Of a stretch of 40,448 bases of DNA, positions 32,910-40,448 are shown in pieces. Source of the stretch: JBBQQG01 sp038216175. GTDB lineage: Bacteria > Patescibacteriota > Saccharimonadia > Saccharimonadales > OMJO01. The notes below the pieces were generated by a model, which was given only the letters and a program-made list of their open reading frames with translations, had not been told where the DNA came from and made no database searches. The stretch is from positions 1 to 40,448 of the forward strand of contig JBBQQG010000009.1 in the NCBI GenBank assembly GCA_038216175.1, in the 5' to 3' direction. A program made the translations under genes and the position numbers. The stretch's first letter is position 1. Every line of letters starts with the position of its first letter.

Positions 32910-34139
32910 TCATGATTTAGCATTTAATGCCCGTAGCACAATTTCACCAACTCGTTCGATTTGATCTAAGTGTAGTCCACCAAGATTAATTCTAGAATTA
33001 GGAAGTGCAAGAATGCCATTTTCTTCTAATACCGATTGTTGTTTCGTCGTAAATCCATCTGCATTAATTTTGGTGAAAAGACCGCCACCGTTACTAGCTG
33101 CCGGAAGTTTATCTTCGACAATTCCTGCAAATGATCGGCGATTTTCATTTAACCTGGCACGCGCCTGATTTAGTTCTTCAAAGTAACTTTCCTGTTCTAG
33201 TGCTAAATATGCAGCTCTAGCAACCATAAGCGGAGGATTTGAATATGTTCTTCGAACTATTCTTGAAACTAACTGATTTAACAGTGGTAATTGATCATTT
33301 CCAAGATTTAGTTTGGCGTTTGCAATATATAATGCTCCGAGCCGTTCATTATATAAGCCCATATTTTTAGAAGCCGAGAAACTAACGAGTGTAAGTAATC
33401 CACGCTTAACGCTCTCTAATATTGGATAACGTTCATTTTCATATCCGTTCACAAGACCCATGTATGCCGAATCCAGAAGAATAGTGTCATTTTTAGTTTT
33501 AGCTATGCCCAATATCTCGTCCCATTGCTGCCATGACCGGTCCATCCCATCATCGTTATATCCGCAGGTTTGTAAAAGTAAAACTGAATTATCGGGAGCT
33601 TGTGCTATTGTTGCCAGTGCATTTTCGTGGTTATAAACTCTAGTTTCCGGGTTAATATGCTCGTATCTTCTTATTGAGAATTTGTCAGAAAAAATTGCAG
33701 GATGATTAGGCCAGCCGACGTCTAATACTAATGGAATTTTTTGACTTTGGTCTTCAGAAATAAGTTCAATTAATATTTCTTTTGCAAGATTTAACGATCC
33801 AGTACCACCCAGTGTCTGAAAAGCTAAAATACTATCTGCATCTCGGTTATATAAATCTGAACCAAAGATCTGTTCTCCAGCTGATTTTAGAAAAGGTACG
33901 TATCCTGACTGAGATTGATAGCCAAACTCACCAGATTTAAGTCCGTCATATAATGCGTTCAATCTTGCTCTACGAACTGTTTCGGGTTGCCATGGTTTGT
34001 CACTATCAGGATCTATCATAATACCAATAGTAGTGTTAATAGCACCGGGATGTTCGGCTTGGAAAGAAGGCCATCTTGAATTAGCGACCATTATTGCATC
34101 AATATTTGTAGACGGCAGTTCATTAAATCTTTCAGTCAT
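32910..34139 (-). CDS. Aspartate/aromatic aminotransferase-like PLP enzyme (TyrB family)
   Basis: Fold-type I aminotransferase of the aspartate/aromatic subgroup. The glycine loop is QTLGGTGSL, and VLDVGWPNHPAIF matches the W-x-N-H stretch. NDTILLDSAYMG includes the Asp-x-Ala-Tyr that holds the PLP pyridine, and SFSASKNMGLYNERLG contains the PLP lysine. The SCCxHNPTG motif of classical enzymes reads LLQTCGYNDDG here, which is altered. Length (409 aa) is normal. It transfers amino groups between an amino acid and a 2-oxoacid; the exact substrate is unknown. Such metabolism is rare in reduced CPR genomes. Confidence 0.82.
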   Translation of the reverse strand: MTERFNELPSTNIDAIMVANSRWPSFQAEHPGAINTTIGIMIDPDSDKPWQPETVRRARLNALYDGLKSGEFGYQSQSGYVPFLKSAGEQIFGSDLYNRDADSILAFQTLGGTGSLNLAKEILIELISEDQSQKIPLVLDVGWPNHPAIFSDKFSIRRYEHINPETRVYNHENALATIAQAPDNSVLLLQTCGYNDDGMDRSWQQWDEILGIAKTKNDTILLDSAYMGLVNGYENERYPILESVKRGLLTLVSFSASKNMGLYNERLGALYIANAKLNLGNDQLPLLNQLVSRIVRRTYSNPPLMVARAAYLALEQESYFEELNQARARLNENRRSFAGIVEDKLPAASNGGGLFTKINADGFTTKQQSVLEENGILALPNSRINLGGLHLDQIERVGEIVLRALNAKS

Positions 34140-34332
34140 TATTATATATTAAGCAATATCTAATTATTACCAAACCATGAGCATTATATAGGCACTACTT
34201 TATCTTTCTCAAAATATTCATTTATTTCAGTTTAAGTAATTATAAATAAGTATTTTTCTGTAAAAATTAAAAATGATTCTATTTATAACTAACAATATTT
34301 ATCTGTAATAACTTTATATACTGAAAGATAGT

Positions 34333-34422
34333 ATGGAAACAGTAGTTGAAAAGGCGATTACTTTTTATTATGACAATGATAGTTATAGATATCCACGTTC
34401 CCGCCTTTGGCTCACAATCTAA
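34333..34422 (+). CDS. Possible 29-residue leader peptide or micropeptide
   Basis: ATG at 34333 opens METVVEKAITFYYDNDSYRY then PRSRLWLTI and stops with TAA at 34422. TATACT (34317-34322) lies 10 nt before it, as in leaderless genes of this window. The composition (Tyr, Arg, Trp) is not typical of random AT-rich sequence. It ends 94 bp before the MFS start and the two arms of a potential stem flank it, so a leader-peptide role is possible. Weak call. Confidence 0.3.
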   Translation: METVVEKAITFYYDNDSYRYPRSRLWLTI

Positions 34423-34499
34423 TTTTAGTCATTAGGACTCGGTTTTTTGCAACTAAAATAATTATATTGGCATTATTTTCATGGCGTAACGTAAACAAC

Positions 34500-34508
34500 T
34501 GATATCAT
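34500..34508 (+). promoter_or_regulatory. Extended -10 giving a leaderless start at 34517
   Basis: TGATATCAT ends 8 nt before the ATG. The first eight bases are also a perfect palindrome (TGATATCA), which might bind a regulator. Confidence 0.5.
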
Positions 34509-34516
34509 TAATGTAA

Positions 34517-35866
34517 ATGACCAAACAACAAAGGTTCGTTTTGATGGTGAGTATCCTCGCTTCTTTTGTGGCATTTCTTGATAGCTCGGTTGTTAATGTA
34601 GCTTTACCGACAATCACTCGACAACTAGGTGGAGGTTTGGCAGGTCAGCAATGGGTTGTAGATGCCTACCTGATTGCACTCGGTTCTTTAATATTGCTGG
34701 CAGGATCTCTATCGGATATATATGGTCGAAAAAAAGTTTTATTGGCTGGACTGCTAGGATTTGGAGTTGCTTCAGTTCTTTGTTCTATTGCGCCAAGTGA
34801 TGCCTTTCTTATCGTTTCTAGGGGACTACAGGGTCTAGCTGGTGCACTTCTAGTACCGAGCTCATTAGCATTAATTATTTCTACATTTGAAGGCACTGAG
34901 CAAGCAAAAGCGATAGGAACCTGGACAGCGTGGACGGGTATTTCATTTATAATCGGTCCATTGTTGGGCGGTTATATAGTTCAAAATTACTCTTGGCGAC
35001 TGATATTTGCTATCAATTTAATACCTATCGTCATTACGGTCGTAATGCTAAGTAGGTTAATAGAACCAAACAAACCTGAAGCAAAAATAAAAATAGACTT
35101 TATTGGTGCATCTCTTTGCATACTTGGTTTAGCCGGAACAGTATTCGGATTAATCGAAGCACCTCATAATGGCTGGACTAAACCTATAATTTATATTCCG
35201 CTAATTTTAGGCGTACTCTCATTATTAACTTTTATTTATTATGAAAATAAAATTAAAAATCCTATGCTGCCACTAAGTTTATTTAAAGTACGTAATTTTC
35301 TTTATGGTAATCTAGCGACAATCGCTATATATTCTGGTTTATCAGTTGCAATATTCCTAATAGTTATATTTGTTCAACAGGTTGGAGGATACTCTGCTTT
35401 AAATTCTGGACTATCGTTGATCCCTATAACAATAATTATGTTCGTACTTTCTCCTCGATTTGGTGCTTTAGCAGGGAAATTCGGCCCACGATTTTTTATG
35501 ACTATTGGGCCAATAGTCGGAGCAATTGGATTTTTAATGATGCATAGTCTAGGTAGTCACATTGATTATTGGACCCAGCTACTACCAGCTATAATTGTTT
35601 TTGGTTTAGGGTTATCTATGACGGTTGCACCACTTACTTCGGCAGTATTAGGGGCAATCGAAAGTGAGCAAGCGGGCATAGGTTCTGCAGTTAATAATGC
35701 GGTTTCTAGAATAGCGGGATTAATAGGAATAGCCTGTGTTGGTTTATTTGTCGGCACAAATTTAAATTTACAAGGATTTCATAATGGGGTGGTTGCCATG
35801 GCAGGGTTGTTATTTTTTGGAGGAATAATCTCATTTATTGGGATAAGAAATCCGCACATTAGTTAA
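34517..35866 (+). CDS. DHA2 (EmrB/QacA) type MFS drug transporter
   Basis: Fourteen hydrophobic helices in 449 aa. ASFVAFLDSSVVNVALPTITRQLGGG and QQWVVDAYLIALGSLILLAGSLSDIYGRKKVLL are characteristic of DHA2 drug:H+ antiporters, and the DxxGRKK signature (DIYGRKK) lies between helices 2 and 3. Motif C in helix 5 is present as GISFIIGPLLGG. The substrate range is unknown. It stands upstream of the RND-type pump, separated by 172 bp. Confidence 0.92.
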   Translation: MTKQQRFVLMVSILASFVAFLDSSVVNVALPTITRQLGGGLAGQQWVVDAYLIALGSLILLAGSLSDIYGRKKVLLAGLLGFGVASVLCSIAPSDAFLIVSRGLQGLAGALLVPSSLALIISTFEGTEQAKAIGTWTAWTGISFIIGPLLGGYIVQNYSWRLIFAINLIPIVITVVMLSRLIEPNKPEAKIKIDFIGASLCILGLAGTVFGLIEAPHNGWTKPIIYIPLILGVLSLLTFIYYENKIKNPMLPLSLFKVRNFLYGNLATIAIYSGLSVAIFLIVIFVQQVGGYSALNSGLSLIPITIIMFVLSPRFGALAGKFGPRFFMTIGPIVGAIGFLMMHSLGSHIDYWTQLLPAIIVFGLGLSMTVAPLTSAVLGAIESEQAGIGSAVNNAVSRIAGLIGIACVGLFVGTNLNLQGFHNGVVAMAGLLFFGGIISFIGIRNPHIS

Positions 35867-36007
35867 GAAAATATTTTATAATGATCTACTTTATTATGAT
35901 CAAAATACGTATGATTGTGAGCCCAGGTAGATTAATATCGAATCGTATTTTTTAAATTGCTAGCATATTAGATTTACTAATTTACAACTATTCATTTTAA
36001 AATTAGC

Positions 36008-36016
36008 TGATAAGAT
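36008..36016 (+). promoter_or_regulatory. Extended -10 of the RND-type gene
   Basis: TGATAAGAT ends 22 nt before the ATG, giving a ~15-nt leader that includes CAGGG just before the start. Confidence 0.4.
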
Positions 36017-36038
36017 GTAGTTAGATAGGATATCAGGG

Positions 36039-38903
36039 ATGGCTAATAATCAGGTGACCAAAGAGACTAAACTACCGCGCGACCGGCTTTTACCAAAACT
36101 AACCATGGCCTTTTTTACAAGACCACGTATAGCTGCAGCTTTATGGATTGTGCTAACGATATTCGGTGCCCTGAGTTACACTACTTTCCTTAAACGGGAA
36201 GGCTTTCCAAGTGTAAATATACCTATAGCAATTGCTGGCGGTACGTATTTTGTTAATAGTCCTGCTAAAGTTGACACCGATGTAGCCAAACCATTGTCAA
36301 ACATCGCACTTAGCCAGACTGGTGTTGACTCAGTACAAACACATAGTTCTGATAATTTCTTCTCAGTAACTATTCAGTACAAAGAAGGCACTGACGCTAA
36401 TGTTGCTGTAAAAACACTCGAAAATGATGTCAAAACGTCTGGCAAATTACCGACTAGCGTCCAGGTTCAATACAATGTACCTAATTTTGGTGCTACAGGT
36501 CCTGATATCCAGAAAATCGACGCAGCCGTGTCTTTCTATAGTAAAGACTCAACAACTTCAGTTAGCGATATTAATGCCAAAGCAGAGTTAGCCGCCAAAT
36601 GGCTCAACCAGCGACATGTGTCAGATGTTCAATCGGTATTTGTTAAAAGTCCATTCAAGACAGTTACTGACCCGTCCAAAGGCAAAGCCGTCACTATTCA
36701 GCAAACTTTTGATCGTTTCGGTACGCGGATAAACGGTCAAACTTATTTCCACAACTCGGTTTTGCTTGGAGTGACTGCTGTAAAAGGTGCTGATGTTATT
36801 AAGCTCGATAAAAATGTACGTGACGCGACCGAGCAGCTCCAAAAACAACAGCAGTTTCAGGGATACTCCGGAGAAGTTAGTGCTAGTTTTGCACCCAGTA
36901 TCAAAGACAATTTGAGTGAACTCCAACGCGTACTTCTTGAGGGGTTATTAGCAATTTTAGTGGTTGGTTCAATAGTAATTGCTATCCGAGCATCGATTAT
37001 TACGGTAGTATCTATGATTACCGTGCTTGTAACCAGCATCGGGTTTCTATACGTGATTGGCTACAGCCTGAATGTTATTACATTGTTTGCACTTATTCTA
37101 GGTTTGGCATTGATAGTCGACGACACAATTATAATGGTGGAAGCAATTGACGCTGCAAGGCGACGTCATGTCGATCCTAGAGTGGCTGTCAAAGAAGCAG
37201 TTACCCGGATCAGCCGCGCCATGGTAGCAGCTACTGCTACGGCCAGTTTATGTTTTGCACCGCTATTATTTGTCGGAGGTGTTTTAGGCAGCTTTATTAG
37301 AGCTATACCAATTACCATTATTGCGTCGCTTATTATTAGTTTATTTGTAGCACTTATTTTTATACCGTTTTTTGCACGATTCCTACTGCTAAGTAATAAA
37401 CAAATGGGTAAAAAGAATGAGTCTGACGAAATTGCCTCCGGTTTTGAAGCTCGTCTAGCTGCTTTTATTGCGGCACCGATGTTATGGGCGCGAAACTCCA
37501 AACGCAAACTATTCGGAGTTGGGATCACAGCTCTAGTTGTGGGTTTTGGCTTTACGACAGCTGGGCTGGTAATTGCAAAAAGTGTAGTATTTAATATCTT
37601 TCCGCCAAGCAAAGATACTAATGGTCTGGTACTGACAATGAACTTTCCACAGGGAACTACTATCGGACAAGCTGGAAATATCGCGGCCCATGCCGACAAA
37701 ATGGCGTCAGATATAGTGAGTGACAACTTTGTTCAGAGCTCATATTACAATACTGGTAATGCCCAAAACGCTATCGAACAGATAAAAATTGTGTCTTATA
37801 ACAAGCGGGCAATTACATCACCTGCAATTGTAAAGCAGCTTCAAAGCAGATTTAATAGTGATTTTCACGAAGCTAAAGTTGCGGTTGCCCAAGTTGATCT
37901 TGGACCACCTTCAGCTGCCTTCACGATTCAACTTGATGCCTCAAACCGTCAGGCCGCTTTTAAGGCAGCCGGTGACTTGTCGGCCTACTTATCTAAGACC
38001 GAACTAAAACGAATAAGTGGAAAGACAGCTCACTTTACTAACGTAACAGTATCTAGTCCAGACCAATATATCCGCACCGGTGACAAACCAATCGTAACTA
38101 TTACAAGTGGCTTTGACGGTAATGATACTACAACTCTAGTCACGTTAGCTCAGAGTGCAGTAAACAAAGACTTCAACAGCGACAAACTTCATACTTATGG
38201 TTTGCCAGCCGGTGCCCTTAGTTATAATTTAGGCCAGGAGACTCAAAACCAGAATTCGTTTAAAACGCTAGCTCTGGCATTTCCAATTCTATTAATCGTT
38301 ATTTTTATACTTCTGGCATTTGAATTTAGGTCCTTGCTCCAGCCACTCCTGATTTTTATGGCTATTCCTTTTAGTATTTTTGGCGTTATGCTAGGGCTAT
38401 ATATAACAGACAATCCAATCAGCTTTTTTGCTATGCTTGGATTCTTTGCTCTAGTCGGCCTCAGCATAAAAAATACCATTTTGCTGACCGATTTTGCTAA
38501 TCAGTCGCGGCGAAGTGGACTGTCAGCTATTGATTCGGCGCACGCAGCACTTGAAGAACGTTTCCGCCCACTTTTTGCTACCAGTATGACAGCCGTGGTG
38601 TCACTTATTCCACTGGCTATAAGCAGTCCATTTTGGCAGGGTCTGGCCGTTGTACTTATCTTTGGCCTTTTGTCTAGCACGTTCCTAGTGATTACGGTCT
38701 TCCCATATTATTATCTCGGCGCAGAATACTTACGCCTTCATATTGCTGCTAAAGACTTTTTTATCTGGCTGGTGCTAACTGGTATTGTGGCAGTTGTAGT
38801 AGGCAAATTGGCAGGCATAAGTTACGGACTCATAGCAGTAGTCTTAAGTCTTCTGCTTGTTATTCTTCAAAACTACTTTCACAGACGACTTGCGAAAGCA
38901 TAG
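36039..38903 (+). CDS. RND-family efflux permease (AcrB/HAE type)
   Basis: Two similar halves, each with one helix, a large exported loop and further helices: helix 1 at about 33-52, exported loop to ~300, helices to ~455, helix ~485-510, second loop to ~745, then helices to ~945. The proton-relay aspartates are Asp361-Asp362 in LIVDDTIIMVEAI and the matching lysine is Lys811 in GLSIKNTILLTDF; RFRPLFATSMTAVVSLIPLA is the second conserved block. Length (954 aa) is shorter than AcrB (~1050), with loops reduced. No membrane-fusion or outer-membrane partner is nearby. In a cell without an outer membrane it would have to work alone. Confidence 0.9.
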   Translation: MANNQVTKETKLPRDRLLPKLTMAFFTRPRIAAALWIVLTIFGALSYTTFLKREGFPSVNIPIAIAGGTYFVNSPAKVDTDVAKPLSNIALSQTGVDSVQTHSSDNFFSVTIQYKEGTDANVAVKTLENDVKTSGKLPTSVQVQYNVPNFGATGPDIQKIDAAVSFYSKDSTTSVSDINAKAELAAKWLNQRHVSDVQSVFVKSPFKTVTDPSKGKAVTIQQTFDRFGTRINGQTYFHNSVLLGVTAVKGADVIKLDKNVRDATEQLQKQQQFQGYSGEVSASFAPSIKDNLSELQRVLLEGLLAILVVGSIVIAIRASIITVVSMITVLVTSIGFLYVIGYSLNVITLFALILGLALIVDDTIIMVEAIDAARRRHVDPRVAVKEAVTRISRAMVAATATASLCFAPLLFVGGVLGSFIRAIPITIIASLIISLFVALIFIPFFARFLLLSNKQMGKKNESDEIASGFEARLAAFIAAPMLWARNSKRKLFGVGITALVVGFGFTTAGLVIAKSVVFNIFPPSKDTNGLVLTMNFPQGTTIGQAGNIAAHADKMASDIVSDNFVQSSYYNTGNAQNAIEQIKIVSYNKRAITSPAIVKQLQSRFNSDFHEAKVAVAQVDLGPPSAAFTIQLDASNRQAAFKAAGDLSAYLSKTELKRISGKTAHFTNVTVSSPDQYIRTGDKPIVTITSGFDGNDTTTLVTLAQSAVNKDFNSDKLHTYGLPAGALSYNLGQETQNQNSFKTLALAFPILLIVIFILLAFEFRSLLQPLLIFMAIPFSIFGVMLGLYITDNPISFFAMLGFFALVGLSIKNTILLTDFANQSRRSGLSAIDSAHAALEERFRPLFATSMTAVVSLIPLAISSPFWQGLAVVLIFGLLSSTFLVITVFPYYYLGAEYLRLHIAAKDFFIWLVLTGIVAVVVGKLAGISYGLIAVVLSLLLVILQNYFHRRLAKA

Positions 38904-39063
38904 ATTAATAAATCGATAGATTACAACGTAACTTGTTTTAGTACCATTCCCGATCTGTTAATTAAAACAGGCAACCAGTGAGGAAACCAACAGGGATTTA
39001 TTTGGTAAAGCTTTTGTATGAACGAAACTGCATTAAATTTATTAAAATAAATGAGCGATTTAT

Positions 39064-39762
39064 TCAGTAAGACATAGATTTGACCACTAACTGAACGTTT
39101 TTATTGTTGATATCTGACTTGGTATCGGACAGTGATTTGCCAATTATTTGGCCAGACTTATCGACATAAAAAGAAATTAGTTGCATATTGCCTGCCGAAG
39201 GTAAGTTTTTAGTCGGGAATGTATCAAAAACATCTGAAATACTTTTGGATAGGTAAGATTGATGCACCAAATTATCGACATTAGATCCGGACGCGTAATC
39301 AATATTAGCTGATTGGCCTAAGAAAATAACCGCATCATAACCCAATATCTTTGGTTTATAGTCAAGAGAAGGATGGCCAGTGTCAGTATTATTTATTTCT
39401 ACACTAAACCCATTATTGTCTGTCATTATCACCTCGTCGCCATTATCACTAGAAGTTGAATCTTTTAATATCCAATCGCTAGGATATTTAAATGTCAATT
39501 TATCGTTTTTCAGACTATAAGTTTTCCATCCATTGTATGAGTTAGCATCAGATGTTTGTATTGGCTTGGTATTAGTCCCATTCGGCTTATCTAAAGAATT
39601 AGCTCCCGTTAACGCATTAGTTGACTTGTTGAAAGAAACATTTGCATTATGCTTGACCATATACAAGTACCAACCGACAAAGCTGATGATTCCAATTACA
39701 AGTATAAAGAGGATTGCTTCAACAGCGCTAAAACCCGATTCATTATTATTTAGTTTTTTCAT
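39064..39762 (-). CDS. Type IV pilin-like protein with PsbP-like exported domain
   Basis: The N-terminus MKKLNNNESGFSAVEAILFI is a class III prepilin signal: Gly10 before Phe11 as cleavage site and Glu15 at mature position 5, then a hydrophobic helix to about residue 32. A polar linker leads to a ~140-residue domain beginning LTFKYPSDWILKDS and ending NVQLVVKSMSY, with the pattern seen at 29175. It is probably exported by a type IV pilus or pseudopilus machine. Other pilus genes are not in the window. It would be a minor pilin or a pseudopilin if real. Confidence 0.72.
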   Translation of the reverse strand: MKKLNNNESGFSAVEAILFILVIGIISFVGWYLYMVKHNANVSFNKSTNALTGANSLDKPNGTNTKPIQTSDANSYNGWKTYSLKNDKLTFKYPSDWILKDSTSSDNGDEVIMTDNNGFSVEINNTDTGHPSLDYKPKILGYDAVIFLGQSANIDYASGSNVDNLVHQSYLSKSISDVFDTFPTKNLPSAGNMQLISFYVDKSGQIIGKSLSDTKSDINNKNVQLVVKSMSY

Positions 39763-39862
39763 ATTATTTTAAGCATAAGCTTAGAAATACCTATTTACAA
39801 ATAAATATATTTTTATTACCCAGGTCAATAAACATGTTATATATAGAGTAAATTTGAGATAT

Positions 39863-40448
39863 TCAGTAAGCGCCTAATTTATGAAACATATCGCGTTCTG
39901 TGTCACTTATAGTTTGTAAATCCTCGTTCCCACCCAAGGAAGTTGACAGTGCAACTAAACTTGCGCTTATCTTAAATATATTCGAGTGATCGTCAGTAGT
40001 CATTCTAATAGCGTTTAACAACGCTTCACGGTGAGGAATATAATAATCTGAACCGCGTACTCTATTTACATAATGAGTTATAAAATGGGCTCTTTTTTCT
40101 TGTAATGCCAATTCTTCTATGCAAAGCAGATCATCCATCCAATGAGTTATTTCATGGGCCAAACTTGACGCATTATCATGATCAGACTCTAATTTAATAG
40201 TTATTAATGTAGGGACAGCTAATTTACCTACATAAAACGAATGCGTGAATGCACCGACACGAGTATTATCAAGCGCTACACCGCGCTCTATTGTTGGTGT
40301 GCCTAATAATTTTGTAAGTTTGTCTGGAGGTATAATCTTGTGACTTTTAGGGTCATTAGGTTTAGCTATTAATACTTTAGGTACCTGGTAATCATTAGAA
40401 ATTTGACTTAAATCTAATTCGTTTTTTCTGTTAAAACCTACTGGTTCA
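39863..40448 (-). CDS. HExxH metallopeptidase-like protein, 5'-truncated by the window
   Basis: The frame is open without a stop up to the window end, so the N-terminal part lies outside. The visible ~195 residues include LAHEITHWMDDLL, which has the HExxH zinc-peptidase motif His-Glu-Ile-Thr-His. Downstream helices (CIEELALQEKRAHFITHYVNRVR) include a Glu that could be the third ligand. I cannot place it in a named peptidase family. An internal TTG at 40162 should not be read as the start, because coding potential continues upstream. Confidence 0.65.
   Translation of the reverse strand, partial: EPVGFNRKNELDLSQISNDYQVPKVLIAKPNDPKSHKIIPPDKLTKLLGTPTIERGVALDNTRVGAFTHSFYVGKLAVPTLITIKLESDHDNASSLAHEITHWMDDLLCIEELALQEKRAHFITHYVNRVRGSDYYIPHREALLNAIRMTTDDHSNIFKISASLVALSTSLGGNEDLQTISDTERDMFHKLGAY

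Larger units (their letters stand above)
34140..34516. other. AT-rich divergent intergenic region
   Basis: This 377-bp gap separates the aminotransferase gene (minus) and the MFS gene (plus). It holds an extended -10 for the MFS gene (34500-34508), a possible 29-codon ORF (34333-34422), and complementary arms AAAGGCG (around 34348-34356) and CGCCTTT (around 34403-34409). Most of the rest is low-complexity AT sequence with no other feature seen. Confidence 0.6.

Noticed and set aside
37166..37726. A 186-aa minus-strand ORF within the RND-type gene
   Set aside because: It is antisense to conserved RND motifs and shows no independent start signal.
40160..40162. TTG as start of a 99-aa protein
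   Set aside because: The frame stays open and sensible all the way to the window edge, so this is inside a longer gene.
1..40448. TGA recoding to glycine or tryptophan
   Set aside because: Two ATGA overlaps use TGA as a stop and no gene needs TGA read-through.
1..40448. CRISPR arrays, insertion sequences, prophage or integron
   Set aside because: No regularly spaced repeats, transposase, integrase or terminal inverted repeats were seen.

Overview
The window looks like a chromosomal piece of a Patescibacteria (CPR) genome, most likely Candidatus Saccharibacteria (TM7). This is inference. The reasons are the AT-rich, tightly packed genes; a short archaeal-type aspartyl-tRNA synthetase; many single-pass surface proteins with disordered Ser/Thr/Pro or acidic segments; a type IV pilin-like protein; five export systems; and almost no biosynthesis. 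The code is standard: two ATGA gene overlaps (10070 and 27010) use TGA as a stop, which argues against the TGA=Gly lineages (Gracilibacteria, Absconditabacteria).

Layout. 1-5 kb: 3' end of a zinc-ribbon protein, nadD, then a Kef-type antiporter and an Nramp-like transporter on the minus strand. A separate transcription unit (promoter, structured RNA or micro-ORF, terminator) lies at 4.69-4.98 kb. 5-9 kb: a DsbA-like thiol oxidoreductase diverges from a CNNM/CorC-like CBS protein, which is followed by aspS, a SHOCT protein and a secreted protein. 9-16.3 kb: a DrrAB-like ABC exporter, then a run of envelope proteins (basic-tailed membrane protein, a large PEGA-like/beta-propeller surface protein, an LssY_C protein, a secreted coiled-coil protein coupled to a membrane partner). 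16.3-22.6 kb: a MurC-type ligase, an MFS transporter with a two-helix partner, a small CPR-type protein under its own promoter and terminator, and a second ABC exporter.

22.6-28.4 kb: a CruF-like membrane protein, two unrecognised cytosolic proteins leading into a tRNA-dihydrouridine synthase, tRNA-Met(CAT), an FtsB/DivIC protein, an HD phosphohydrolase coupled to a DUF2127 membrane protein, a secreted HNH-like protein and a tiny DUF5670/Lmo0937-type protein. 28.4-40.4 kb: membrane proteins, an anchored leucine-rich-repeat protein paired with a PsbP-like-looking lipoprotein-sized protein, a DnaQ-type exonuclease fused to a GIY-YIG/UvrC-like module, a Crp/Fnr regulator with a possible autoregulatory site, a TyrB-like aminotransferase, a DHA2 MFS pump, an AcrB/RND-type pump, a pilin-like protein and the 3' part of an HExxH protein that runs off the window.

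Two observations stand out. First, at about nine genes a recognisable -10 box, often an extended TGATATnnT type, sits only 6-9 nt before the start codon, so these transcripts are probably leaderless. Second, the 4.69-4.98 kb unit looks like an uncharacterised small RNA or micropeptide gene. No CRISPR array, insertion sequence, prophage or rRNA was seen.
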